Notes: generated from the sequence alone by a model not told the origin. A DNA stretch of 64,000 nucleotides from Chelonoidis abingdonii (GCF_003597395.2 NC_133773.1:145943329-146007328); one strand, 5' to 3'. Shown: positions 34,006 through 45,454, counted from the first letter of the stretch. Program-made: numbers and translations.

Positions 34006-34524
34006 TGTCACAGGGTGCTCGACTCACCCCTGGAGCGCCTCCTTCTAGGCACGTCCAGGGATGCTCTCAGCCACGCCAACACCGCTCCTCCGACTGCACT
34101 CCAGGCCAGCAAGCTCTGTCGAGGGACTCAGCTGTTCCCGCTTCGCGGCTTGGCCCTTAGGCCAGGTCACCAGGGTTTTCCCCTTCCAGGGAAATCGAGT
34201 GCACCTGTGTCTCCCCGGACCCACCATCCCGGGCTGTTTTCTCTTCACTGCCCCGTGCCCCTTAGTGGTGCCACTTTTCCAGGGGCTGGCAGGGGACCCC
34301 AAGCCCACTCACCCTCTGCCCTGCGAGAGTTTGCAGCCTCTCTGCAGCCCCCTTCTGCTCTCAGCTTCCTGGCTCTATGTAGCCCCATTCCTGCCCCGCC
34401 ACACCGCATCTCTAATCTGTCCTTGCTCCCTGGCGCCTCCTCCAGGTGCAGCCTGGGTGGCCAATTGGCTGACATGGCCACCTTAACCCCTTCCGGCCTT
34501 GTGTGGGGCGGACACCCCGTCACA
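34006..34524. mobile_element. Solo LTR, 519 bp, TSD GGCCC
   Basis: It has TG...CA ends (TGTCACAGGGTGCTCG ... CACCCCGTCACA) and a perfect 5-bp duplication GGCCC on both sides (34001-34005 and 34525-34529). Its first 90 bp are also present at the end of duplication copy 1 (28842-28931), where the element breaks off. A diverged relative begins near 26284 (TGTGGCGGTGCTCGCTCACC). ORFs running through it are incidental. Confidence 0.85.
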
Positions 34525-34529
34525 GGCCC

Positions 34530-35426
34530 CCACCCGTCCATGCTGCCAGAGAATCACCAGCACTCATTGCACTATAATTCACAGCCCATGGCCCTGTGCC
34601 CACAGCCCCTAGTCACCACCCTGTTAACTCCCCTTCAGCTGCGTAAGCACATGCTCCCGGGGCCGCCCCACACTCACTGCCAGCAGGGGAACTGCTGCCC
34701 TCAGCTCCTTTTTACCCTCTGTGCGTCTCTTTCCAGGCCGGAGCAGTTTGGAGGAGGCCCAGATGAGAACTGGGGCAGAGAAGGGCTGAGATGCTGACTA
34801 GCCAGCCAGGCTGGAATCAGTCAGAGCTGCGTTGGAAGAAAGGGAAAGTGAGGCAAGCCGGTCCGGTCCTGTGCATCCTGTGCCTGAGCTGGGGGCAGAC
34901 GGGAGTCAATCCCTGTGGCTCGTGCAGTCCTGGGACTCTCTGCTGAGAAAGCCGGGGGTCTGTGTCAATGCACAGGCTGGCTTTTGTTCCCTGGGCTCAT
35001 CTGACTAGGACCTGCCTGGAAACGCTCTGGCTCATTCACACCGGGCACTAGCTACCTTCCCTGCCACCAGCCCCTCGTGCCAGCTGCTCCCCGAGTGACA
35101 CTGAACCATCAGCCAGTTCCTGGGCGGAGGGAGGCTGACACCTGGTGGGGATAGGCAGATCTGTTCTTCACATGAGACCTGGCTGGTCTGCCAGCCTCTC
35201 TCCCCCTGTGAAAGGAGGCTGCCAGGTTTCCAGGGGGTCTCACCAACCAGTGCCCACACCACGGGGCACCCCTGTCACCCCCGAGGCCCACCTGATATGA
35301 GGGACCTCCCCACATCCAGCCATTGTTATGGGCAAGGCGTCAGTCCAAACAGAGGAATCTAACTGACAACATTTCCAGCTTCCGACTGTGCCGGGACCCA
35401 GCCTAACTACAAGGATTTTCAGACAA
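34530..35426. other. Unassigned DNA
   Basis: No supported gene or repeat seen. Confidence 0.5.
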
Positions 35427-35720
35427 CAACTCAGGCTTTGTCTACACTTACAGTTTTGCAGCGCTGGCAGTTACAGCTGTGGTCGTACAGCTGTGTACGG
35501 CCAGCGCTGCAGCGTGTCCACACCGACAGCGACCAGCGCTGCAGTGTGTCCACACTTGCACCAGTTGCAGCGCTGTTGTGAGTGGTGCATTGTGGGCAGC
35601 TATCCCACAGAGCACCTCGTCCCATTTTGTCGCTGTGGGAAGGGGACGGAAGGGTGCGGGTCATTCCGCTTCCTCCGCAAAGAGCGACCTGGTTCTGGGA
35701 AGGTGCTGGACCTTTGCTGA
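35427..35720. mobile_element. MITE-like repeat with GTCTACACT/AGCGCTG motifs
   Basis: The unit CTTTGTCTACACTT, repeated GCAGCGCTG and TGTCCACAC..TTGCA motifs, and GCATTGTGGGCAGCTATCCCACAG resemble short DNA transposons of turtles. The right part is cut by the solo LTR at 35730. The superfamily is not determined. Confidence 0.45.
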
Positions 35721-35729
35721 CTTGGACAT

Positions 35730-37250
35730 TGTGACGTTATTGGTATAACGGGGACCATATAGAACATGGGTTGCAACAAGGTCCTGTAGTGCACCAAATC
35801 CTATGTAAAGGGTCATATAAGGTGTCTAAGACCAGGTTACGGGTTACTGGTTATGATTTTGCTGTCTGTATGTCTGTATCATTTTCGTAGTGAAGTTATG
35901 AATATTGGCTTATGCTGTCTGTATTTCAAATTGGTGCTGCAGTTCTGGAGACACCCCAGACAAGCTGGTGTCAGCTCAGCTTAGCCTGCTTAATGGCCCA
36001 TCAAGGACCATCACCTACAACATTGACCCTGAGAGGAGGCGGATACACCCTTGACTCAGCGGAGTATGCAGAAAACTGGCCCATGTGACTCCAAACTCCA
36101 TTTGCTGTAACTTTCCACATAGGAACAAAGAGTGTTCTTACGCCTGGAAAAGTCTATATAGGCAGAGGCTTATCTCCATTTGTCTCAATCCTGCTCTTAC
36201 CTCGGGGGACTTTGCTACAAGCTGAAGCTTGCACAAGGGACTGATGACCCTCCAGCTGGGATGTTCCAGAGACTTGATTTGAACCTGCAGTTTAATCCAT
36301 CACTGCTACAAGCCTGAACTAAGAACTTTGCCATTACTGGATGGTAATTGATTCTTTAACAATTCTGCTCTCATCTCTATCTTTTCCTTTTATGAATAAA
36401 CCTTTAGATTTTAGATTCTAAGGATTGGCAACGTGATTTGTGGGTAAGATCTGATGTGAGTAGCGCCTGGGACCCTGTAACGACGTGTACTTAGGGCCTG
36501 TGGGGTGGGCCATCCTATGCACAACTCATGAGACGTTTGATGGTCTCGGACATATCCAGTGGTCAGGACATCTACACGAACACATCACCGCCACCGCCAT
36601 ACTAGGAGTGAGCCGATGTGGTCCATGCACCCCGGGGGGAGAGGAAAACCCATACAAACCCCCCTACTAAACTACATCCCCTGAGTCCTGAACCACGATC
36701 TGGATTCCACCTCGTGAGGGTCACCCTGTTCCCATTACCGGCCTGCTTGCTCCAATCATGACTATGTGTAACCCATTAGATGAGCGATGTACCTCACTGC
36801 TCCCCTTACTATATTGACCCCACCCACCGTACCCCGCTTGGGGACATTACAGACTGTAGTTACTGATAGCTAACCCATAACCAAATACCAGCGTCCCCAT
36901 ACTTATGTGCCCCGATGACAAACTGACATCAAACTCTGTGTCATCCTTATTAAATATTCTCTAATAAACATATTGACCTGGTCTGGGCTTGGTCCTTTGG
37001 ATCCGACGGAACTTTTTCTTTTATGGGTGTTGGTTTCAACCATTCATCCCCGGACGGGTGGAACTGGGAGACTGGAGTGTCCTAAGGAAATGCTGTGTGA
37101 CGTGTTAGCAGTGGGGTGATACCGAAGTCCTTTTGTCTGGCTGGTTGGTTGCCTTAGAGTGGAAAAAACCCACCTAGGCTGTAACTGCCCTGTTTAAGAA
37201 ATGTCCTGAATTGGCACTCTCAGTGGTCCCGCCAGAACCACATCATCACA
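35730..37250 (+). mobile_element. Solo LTR of the same ERV-type family, 1,521 bp, TSD GACAT
   Basis: The ends match the 52.1-kb copy and the perfect 5-bp duplication GACAT flanks it (35725-35729 and 37251-37255). Compared with that copy it has dozens of small deletions, many in homopolymers, and about 510 extra bases (36459-36968) with no counterpart. The TATA-like box and AATAAA are still visible near 36155 and 36396. The deletion pattern resembles uncorrected long-read sequence rather than ordinary mutational decay. Confidence 0.85.
36459..36968. other. Unexplained ~510-bp insert within the 35.7-kb LTR
   Basis: This stretch lies between two parts of the LTR that are contiguous in the 52.1-kb copy (after ...CTGATGTG and before TATTGACC). 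I see no transposon termini, no target duplication, no convincing ORF and no similarity to other parts of the window. It may be a nested insertion, a longer LTR subfamily or noisy gap-fill sequence. Confidence 0.5.
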
Positions 37251-37554
37251 GACATCATCAACAGAGACTCCTCGGCCAGGTCCAGCACCACCTCCAGGGT
37301 CCTTCTGCAGCTCCCCTGCGGCCAAGGCCCTGGGGTCACTGAGGACAGGATTTGGCCTGCTGAACCCTCTTACTGCTGCTTATGCAGGCGGAGGAGAGAG
37401 CCCAGCTTGGCTTTCAGATCCCGGGGGGAGCTGGCTGGGTTGGCAGTTAGAAAAAACAATTTGACTTGTCATTTGAGCCCAGAATAAACCTGGGGCCCTA
37501 CAGTGCCACTTTTCAGAGCCTAGGTGGCCCATCAGCTACACGGTGCCCCAGGGA

Positions 37555-37670
37555 GGGCAGTCCAGTAGTGTGCCCATTCTACAAATGGGGAAACCGAGGC
37601 ACAGAGAGGCAGCATTTTGCAGTCGCTCGCTTAATGTCTGGGACTTTCCAGATCTGTGAGCTGGGACAGT
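37555..37670 (+). mobile_element. MIR-like fragment
   Basis: GTGCCCATTCTACAAATGGGGAAACCGAGGCACAGAGAGGC is a clear MIR core; the 3' part is decayed. Confidence 0.7.
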
Positions 37671-38189
37671 CCCTCCCCCAAGGATCTCACAGCAAACGCA
37701 CATGGCAAAGGGCCACCCCCCAGATTGCGCCCAGAAGTCAGTGGAGTCTGGCCACTTGCACCAGATACCCATCCTTCTCCTCTGGGGAGCTCCCGGCGTA
37801 ACCTGCTTATGGCAGCAGCCAGGCGACCATGCTGCACTGCTGCCCTCCAACTGATCCCACCGGGCCACGCTCTCCACCACTCCCTCTGCACTCTCGCTGC
37901 TCGGCTGGAGAGACTGGAGCCTTTTCCTTCCCTCCAGAGATGGGAAGAGCCATGCAGCTCAGGATCGCTGGGGCCAGGACAGGGGGAAGGCTGGGGAAGG
38001 GGGGTGGCATTGCTCCAGGGGACCTTTCTTAGCATCTGCAGAGCAGTGAGCAAGGGGGGGCTAATCACCAAATATCCAGGCGGGGTGCACGAGCCCACAG
38101 GGGCTCTGGTCCAGTGTCGGCTCTGCTGGCGCAAGTTGGGGGATCTGGGAACAAGCGAGTCCAGAGGGAATGGCCAAAGCATGTGGCTG

Positions 38190-38350
38190 TATGAATTGGG
38201 TGCTGCCCCCTGGCACCTCCCACCAGCCGCCAAACAGCTGATCAGTGGTCCCACCAAACAGCTGTGGCTGGTGGGTGCTGAGCACCCTGTTTATTTTCTG
38301 TGGGTGCTCCAGCCCCGGAGCTCCCATGGAGTTGTCGCCTGTGGGTGGCA
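38190..38350. mobile_element. MITE-like repeat with AACAGCTG motifs
   Basis: CCGCCAAACAGCTGATCAGTGGTCCCACCAAACAGCTGTGG followed by GGTGGGTGCTGAGCACCC-TGTT is a pattern I associate with a common turtle MITE. No termini were resolved. Confidence 0.35.
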
Positions 38351-39954
38351 CCTGATCCCACAGCCAGGCTGTAACCACTATCCTGGGTGCGGCTCTGGGA
38401 CAGCTGGGGGAGCCGACTCCAGGGCCGACTCTTCCTTGGGCTGCCACATCCCAGACACACTCGTCGTTAGCAGGGATCCTCCCATTGGGCTCAGCTGTCA
38501 CCTGCAAGTTGCTTGGTCACATTCAGCGCAAAGGCTGAACAGGGGGAATTGGCACCTTCTCTGGGGCCGTCCGTGGGTGAGCAAGCGGCCCAGACCATCC
38601 GTTAATGGCCGAGGCAGCTTTGCCGCCATCTCTGCAGGCGCAGCCTCACTGTCTGCGAGGCTGAGGGCTGAGCGGGGGCACGGCAGGCAGATTGTCCCAC
38701 TGCTTAGGGAGCCCACGTCCTGTGCACGAGACAGGGCCGCGCTGCGGGTGCTGGTGGGAGGAGAGGCCCTTGGGGTCAGGGCATCTCTTGGGCAGTGAAA
38801 GGGGGAGTTCCAGCTGGGGGATCTGAGCCCACCACCTGCCCTGGGATGTGTGGGGGCAGTGGGGTCCTTACCACGGAGGGAGGCCATTCCAGGAGCTAGA
38901 GGACACCTTGCACTGCAGCAACCTTGAGGCTCAGGTGAGATATGCCCCTACTGCCCAGTTGGCTGCTACATCTGTGGCTCATCCTGAACCCGGATCCACG
39001 CGGCCGCCTCACCTGGGCTCACCGACAGGCGGCTCTGGGAGGTGGCCTGGCCCTTCCCCCCGGCTGGAGAGCTCCAGGTCCAGGTGGGGGTGCTTTGCCC
39101 AGCTGGGCTGCCATGTGTTTGTGGGTGGGTGAGTGGGACTACAGGGAGGCTGCTTTCCAAGCATATTCAAGCTTGTCCCTCTCCCGCCCCGACTTCCCTG
39201 CCCCAACCTGGGACAAGAAATGGGCCCCACCCTGGCCTGGGAGCAAGGATGCAGCCAAGCCGCCATGGAAAGCATCAGGGATGAGCCAAACCAGGACACA
39301 ACCTCCAGGAACCCCTCGGAGCAAACGCAGAACTGAATGACGAACCAAAGAGAGGCCGAAAGCCCTCATATTCTCCGTTCAACAACTACCATTCAGCCAG
39401 GGTGGGTGGACAGACAGACAGATGCTGTGCCTGGCCCTGAGTGCCAGGCTATGCCGGCATTGCCAGGCTGGCAGAGTGGGTGCCCCAGAGAAGAGAAACC
39501 TGCAGCTGCAGGAGACATCTGAAGCAGCCCCCAGCGCTCAGGGTAGACCAGGGAGATGCCCCACACACTCTCTTCTGAGCAGAGGAGGCGTTTCCCATTA
39601 ACCCTTCGGACACTCCACGGGGTATCAGCCAGGAGATAGCTGAGGGCAGCATGGGAAGAGGGTGAGATACTGCAAGAGGAGAGCTGGTCTTTATAGGCAG
39701 AGAGAGCAAGACAGGGACGTGAGGTGAGGAAGAGCCCCCAGCAGCCCAGATGGCCACGAGCATCACCCCGATCCCACCCCCTGCCTCCCAACGCCCACCT
39801 GCAGCTCCTGAGAGGAAGAGGCCAGCGGGGCGGGGCAGGGCAGGGCAGGGCGAGGTAGGGCCGGGGGCTTCAGCAGCTGGCGGCTGTCGCGGGGCTGTAT
39901 TTCAGAGAGACGCTGACATTTCCAGCAAATGGGACGTGTCAGGTGCTCGCTCTC

Positions 39955-40245
39955 AACCACTCCTCGGCGCTCGTTAAAAGCCAGATGAGCTGCGGCAGTA
40001 ATTGCTTTAATTTATTTGCTCACGGCTCGGGCAGAGGGAAAGAGGTATATGGCACTCGCTGCCTTTATGGGGAACATATGGAGAGCATTTATCACCATTT
40101 GCCACAAGGGGGTGGGGGGGCGCGGGGAGGCGGAGGGAGCGAGGAGCCAAAGACTTTTATTAACTCATTTGTAATTTGAAACTTTTCTAATCAACCCCCT
40201 GCTGTGAGCTGCCTTGGCTTTAATATGGCCCATGGGCCATAAAGC
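39955..40245. promoter_or_regulatory. Candidate conserved non-coding element
   Basis: An AT-richer, repeat-free block stands within GC-rich surroundings, with homeodomain-like cores (CAGTAATTGCTTTAATTTATT, TTTATTAACTCATTTGTAATTTG) and an 18-bp perfect palindrome TATGGCCCATGGGCCATA (40224-40241). The texture is that of developmental enhancers, but this is judged from composition alone. Confidence 0.35.
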
Positions 40246-41776
40246 AGGCAGCTGCCTCCGGGGCTGTCAAAGCCAGGCAGCGGGGAGAGGTTTAGCTGCC
40301 TGCAGCAGCATTGACAGGCAGCGCGGTGGTGCCAAGACAGAGCGCTGAGGAGGGGGCGGGGAGTCAGCATACGGCCCCCACCACAAAGTATGGCTGGGCT
40401 GGACTGAACGCGAGGGGCCTCCTAGGCTCTTCACTAGCAGGTCAGCCCGGGACAGCCTCCTGAGGGCCTCGCTTGGGCAGACACCAACTGACGACACTGA
40501 GGCCTCAAGAATCCCCCCCCCACCCCCAAAGTTAGGGGGAGTCCCCAAGCGATCAGAGCCTTGCGTCCCTCCCCACCCCCAGACCTGCGCCCTGCACTGT
40601 GTGCCTGGCCTTGAGTTCACGGGGCCAAGCCATGGCCCTTCCTTCCTGCCGAAGATCGCGCCCTCGGCCCCAGAAGCAATGGCCCCTCAGTGCTCCTTGC
40701 TCCTGGCTGTCCCACGGCCCCTTTGATCCTCCCCTGCTGCCCCCTCGTTCCCTGTCCCTCCGGCCTCCCTGTGCGCGTGAAAAGTCAGGATCAGCTGTTT
40801 CCTTCCCTGCACCCCGCTGCCCTCTGCCTTCATGGAGCAAATCTGGAGTTTGTCTCTGGTCCCGGGAACACAGGGATGCCCGGTCCCCCCGCAGACCAGT
40901 GCCCTCTGTACCCCTACAGAACAGGCCGCCCCCCCCTCCCCAGGCCCTAGCAGCATGCCTGAGCCCTGCCCTGGAAAAGGGGTGCAACTGGCCTCGCTCA
41001 TGCCCTAAGGGAGACGCCCGCTCCAGCGCTGCCCTCTTCCTGCTTTTAGCCCAGTGGCATTCCGGGAATTGCAGTTTCCAGGGCACATGGGCACTGCAGG
41101 CACCACAGCAAGGAATCCTGGGAAGGGAAGTGTGTATATAAGCAGCTCCCTTTCCCTGGGTATGGGAGAGACCAAGGAGGGGAAGGCTCTGTGGTGGGGG
41201 CTCTCCAGCCAGGAGACCAAGCAAGGAGCCAAGAGCTCCATGTCTCTCCTGTTCAAGAGCCTGGGAGGGGAGGCATAAGAGCTGCCTAGGAAGAAGGACG
41301 GGGAACCCCAGCCAATGGGAAGTCTGCGTGGGTTTTGTCAGAGTCCTCAAGGGGACAGAGCTGGGGCTGCCACTCCAGGGTTTTCTGCAGCCCCTGGGGA
41401 GGTGAGGCAGCCCGACCGAGGCCTGGCCTGAGAGCGGTGCCACAGGGAAGGAAGTAGCTGTGGGGAAAGAGACGCAGACCTGAGACCAACGTCTGTCCAG
41501 GACCAAGGCCGGGCTTGCTGAGGCAGGAAGGGGGGAGCAGGAGGCATTTCTCTTACATTGGAGACAGGAGCAGGGGTCTCGGCAGGGAGAGGGAAATTGC
41601 TGATCTTGCTGGGGAGGGGGACCCGGGAACCAGCCTTGCACCTCAGAGAAGGGGGTGATGCAGATGCTGATATCCTAGGGACAGAACTGACACCCACCAG
41701 ACCCATTTGGTCTTGGACCAATCGGCTGCAGCCCCTCTGGGTCGCTGCTGGCATGTGAGCTAGCGGCGTGGATCCC
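40246..41776. other. GC-rich unassigned DNA with a 362-codon minus ORF
   Basis: The minus-strand ORF 40553-41641 is Gly/Arg/Ser-rich with no recognisable domain and is overlapped by several plus-strand ORFs. Apart from the promoter-like pair near 41.1 kb nothing is identified. Confidence 0.4.
41057..41142 (+). promoter_or_regulatory. Promoter-like pair: ZNF143-type motif and TATA box
   Basis: GCATTCCGGGAATTGCAGTT (41057-41076) is close to the inverted ZNF143/SBS consensus (ACTACAATTCCCAGAATGC). TATATAAG lies about 60 bp further at 41135-41142. No recognisable gene follows, and similar motifs occur in transposons, so function is uncertain. Confidence 0.3.
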
Positions 41777-43766
41777 TGTCACGGAGTCCCCGGGCGATGC
41801 TCTGGAACTGCTCCCCACTAAGCCAGGCAAACTTTGGGAGCCCCTCTCCTTGAGCAACTTGTCAGCAAAACTCACAACGTCTCACCTCCTGGTCTCTCCT
41901 GGACAGCATACCTCGCCTCGCGCTCACAGCGAGCCACCCAGCGGGTTCCGGGAAAGCCACAGGGCCGAGCCCCCCACTTTGCAGTCAGACGTGACCTAGC
42001 CAGCAAAAACAGGTTATTCAATGACAGAACAGGTCTAAACAGAGCTTGAGGTACAGCAAACCTGCCGGTCCATCTGGGGCAGGAACCCAGACACCACCCA
42101 GCCAGCCTCCAACAACAACCCCTCCAGCCCCTCCTGCTCAGCCCCCCGCCAGGAGGTCACCTGATCCTTTTGTCTCCAACACTCAGTGCACCTTTGCAGA
42201 GGGGCCCAGCCATGCGTTCGGTAGACAAGTGCCCGCATTTAGGGGCACTGGCCCTTTTGACAATCACACCCACCACCCACCTAGAACTAGAACTGCCTAG
42301 GGACCGAGCACCAACACATCAGAGCAAACATAAGACAGTCAAGTTCGTCACACCCTGCGTGTTACTGCCCGGAGACATCTAGTCTGGCCTCGGTCTCTTG
42401 GACCGATGAAGAGCCCGAGCCTGACAGGCACTTAGGGCCGGAGTCCCAATACCACAGTGAGGGCCCATAACAATCGGACAGCTACAGGAAGAGTAGGAAC
42501 TGACAGCGGGGGGAGTGCTTAACCCCAGGATTGCCACGCTCGGGACGAGGGACCGCTCCTGTGCAGCTACCGCACTCCCACGTGTCCCGCCACGGCCTGG
42601 CTCAGAGATTCGCTGTCGAGTGTCCAGCTTTCCTGATCCTGCAGGCGAGAACCCGACATCCGACTCACTGGCGTCTCCGACCAAACACCTCAGCAAGAAC
42701 AACGCAACGTGGTCACTCCACCCTCCCTCCCCTGCCCCATCTGTGCGTGCTAACTGGAACCCACTCAGCTGAACCTTGGCAGTCGTCAAGCAAAGGAAAA
42801 CCTCTCTTCACCTGAGGGGCTGCGTACCAGAGCCTGGTAAACATAGCAAAAGACTGTGGCGCTGGTTGTTCCCATTGCACACACAATGGGCCTCCACCTT
42901 GTTGGCAGCGGGCCAAATCAGAGTTGGTGTGCACCGTTCAGTCTGATACAGGGGCTGAGCACCTAGCATGAGCACGGTGCCACGCCCCCCTTCTACTCCC
43001 AAACACCATGACTGATGAAGCTCGTCAACGGACTCACAGTACGTGCCACACACTTGGCCCTGTGCGGTCCGTGGGGGGCCCCTTTCAGATGCACACTACC
43101 TTTCCTCGGTCCACCTCTCTCTCTCAGGCAGGCCCTCTGCACCTCCTGAGCCGCCAACCCTCTGAGCCTACACTCTGTCTCTGCCTGTGGCTCCCTCGCG
43201 GGAGTCCACCCAGCACTCTGGGACCCCCTGGCCTCTCCACCCCCAAAGGGCTGAATGCAGCCGTCGTCTAGACCAGTGACCTCACAGAGAAAACAGAGGT
43301 AGTGAGAGTGAACCAGCAACAAAACTCTCAGGGCCTCAGCCTGGCCCTCACAATAACAGCACATCCCATCATCCCCTGCACCAGGGGGCTCTGCCTGCTT
43401 CCACTCGCCAGCCCGAGCCCCCTGCTTCCCAGGGTCTCGGATAATCCCCCCTCGAGCCCCGCCTCAGTCCATTGTCTCTGTCCAGGTAAACAGGTTGTAA
43501 ACAGGAAGCCTGATCCACCTTTCCTCGCAGCTCCTCCTGGCTGGAACCGGCTCAGGTCACTGGGGTCCCTCCGCCACCCATGTCCCACCACGCCAGAACC
43601 GGTTGTGTCTCCTGGGCTGGGGTCCCTCTCCGGTCCTCTGTAACAATAAACTCCCTCTCCCCTCACCTCGGTAAACCAGTAACACCCAGGTACATTGAAT
43701 CCCACCCCCTGTGCATGCAAACCCTGGAAAGACAGAAAACCCCAAGAAAACCCCCACTTCGTCACA
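41777..43766. mobile_element. Block of LTR-like sequences
   Basis: It starts TGTCACGGAGTCCCCGGGCGATGC, a TG-start like those of turtle LTRs. A GTTCGTCACA end is seen at 42352 and another CTTCGTCACA end at 43766. TAACAATAAACTCC near 43640 may be a promoter or poly(A) element in either orientation. No matching TSDs were found, so I cannot tell how many elements are present. ORFs here have no coding support. Confidence 0.4.
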
Positions 43767-45454
43767 AGCTCCCATAATGCATTGCTGCTGAGAAGTGTGG
43801 GCAAGGTACCCAGAGGGCATTGCAGCCAAAACAGCTCAGAGCAGCGCTTGTGTAAACACGCACAAATTGTTACCCAGACTCAGCAGGGCGAGGGCCTGAA
43901 CTAGCGTCAGCCAGGCAGTTCTGTCGGCACCAGCCAAGCTCCTAAATCCGGGTCGAGGCATTTAACACCCAGCTTGGCAAAGTTGGGCCTGCATGTGTCT
44001 TTAGCTTCTTCTAATTCAGTGGCTTGGCTGGAAACAGGAGCAGTCGGCCCCTTGTGACCAGCCATGAGCCAGGGCGCCAGGGACCACAGCAGAGGACCCT
44101 GCAGTATCTAGCTCTGCTCCGAGACAGCCAGTCCCTCAGGTGCAAACACCCCCTGGACTTTGAGCTGAATGGGCTGCTTGGGCCCACCTCTGCTGGCCAT
44201 CTCACATGCCAGCCCCCCGCCCCCCAGGGGCGGCTGCTGGCCCTCCCTGCGGAGCAAGGTGTCCAGAGCTCCCTTTTCCTCTCAGATCCTGTCCTCCCTC
44301 GGCACAGTCCCTACGAGAGGGGAGGGGGACCGATCACCTGCTCTCCCTGGTCTGAGCATCACATGGGAGATCTCCTCTGCATCCCAGCTGTGTGACTAAG
44401 GGCTCCTCCCTTATCCTCGCCCTCAGGGGTAACCCAGACTCACAGTCCCTTCTCCCCACCCCCCTCGCTGGCTTCCCCCTCACTACATCGCTCCCCCCAG
44501 CACACCACCCCTTTGCTCTGCAACATCTGCTCTGGGGATGAATAAATCAAGGCAGGAGACAGCAGTCATCGTGCAGCTCCCAGCTCCCCAACCTCCAGTG
44601 CTGTGGCAAGCTGGCATCCCCGCTCCACGGCTCACCCCGGACCCCTCCCCTGCACCCCATGTGCTGATTAACAGATTGCACTCTTCAATGATTAAAAAGT
44701 CAGAGCTAATTCAGGGGCCACGTGCGCATCACTTCTGCAGGGAAACGAGCTGTGCTCTGAAAGGCTGCACCCAAGATCTATTAATCTACTCCAATTAGCG
44801 AGGGCTGTCAGGCCGCATCATTGTCTCGCTAGCAACTTAACTTGAAGCAACAACAAAAGGAGTGGGGGAAGGAAGGAGACACGTGCCAGAGAACCACCTC
44901 CCAGAGAGAAGTGGCCCGGAGGACTCACCAAGGGGATAGCACCTTTCATTAAGAGCCAGTGAGGGCAATGCCAGAGTCATGCAAGTGTGCCCTGAACGGA
45001 CTGGCCACCCCTGGGTCCCCACCCCAGAGTCCTGTCTCAAGCAAGGTGCCATGCTGGTACCAGGAAGCAGAGGGCTGTGGGAGTCGGGTGCCGGGTTTCC
45101 CTGTGACAGCATCCAGTGCATGCAGCTCCCTTGAGAAATCTGCCCTCCTCCTGCCCCACTTCCACCATCACCCCCATGAGGAGGAGAGGAACTTCAACCA
45201 GACCTCTGTTCTCCTGGCCTCCGAGTTTGCCCTGGTATGGAGTCTGACCACTCGCTGTAGCGCAGACACTCCCCCAGACACCCACCTCTGATGGGAGGCC
45301 AGTTCCTAATACATTGTAAGTGCCATTTCGGGAGCGCGCCGAATGCCACCTCAGAGATTGCCCCAGATAGGAAAAGGGACAGAGAGAAGGGATGGAGGAG
45401 CAGAAGGAACAGTAAGATGGAGAGAGTAAGGAGGAGAAGTGATGGAGCAAGGGG
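43767..45454. other. Unassigned DNA around the 44.65-kb candidate element
   Basis: No gene is recognised. 43770-43870 has CCCATAATGCATTGC and GCGCTTGTGTAAAC motifs that may be MITE-derived. Confidence 0.45.
44655..44850. promoter_or_regulatory. Candidate conserved non-coding element
   Basis: Unique sequence with GTGCTGATTAACAG, AATGATTAAAAAG, GAGCTAATTC, TATTAATCTACTCCAATTAGC, dense in homeodomain-type cores within a GC-rich setting. Confidence 0.3.

Larger units (their letters stand above)
31619..34095 (+). repeat. 2,477-bp duplicated segment, copy 2
   Basis: The counterpart of 26455-28931. On the left it is continuous with the right arm of a fold-back repeat, and on the right with an intact solo LTR flanked by TSDs. 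This copy therefore appears to be in its original place. Confidence 0.95.
37256..39954. other. GC-rich unassigned DNA with a 380-codon ORF
   Basis: The plus-strand ORF at 37656-38798 is the longest N-free frame in the window, but it runs through a MITE-like repeat, has no domain or hydropathy pattern, and is overlapped by ORFs in other frames. I treat it as non-coding. GGGGCGGGGC boxes lie at about 39826-39845. Confidence 0.4.

Noticed and set aside
26455..34095. Ancient segmental duplication
   Set aside because: Identity is too high and the copy-1 boundaries cut other elements; recent event or assembly artefact fits better.
34015..34797. 260-codon plus-strand ORF
   Set aside because: About two thirds lies in the 519-bp solo LTR; no protein similarity is recognisable.
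36761..36900. Nuclear mitochondrial insert in the 36.5-37.0-kb stretch
   Set aside because: C-rich light-strand-like texture (CTAACCCATAACC) suggested it, but no mitochondrial gene or tRNA could be identified.
40553..41641. 362-codon minus-strand ORF
   Set aside because: Low-complexity composition, overlapping ORFs on the other strand and no domain or splice evidence; attributed to GC richness.
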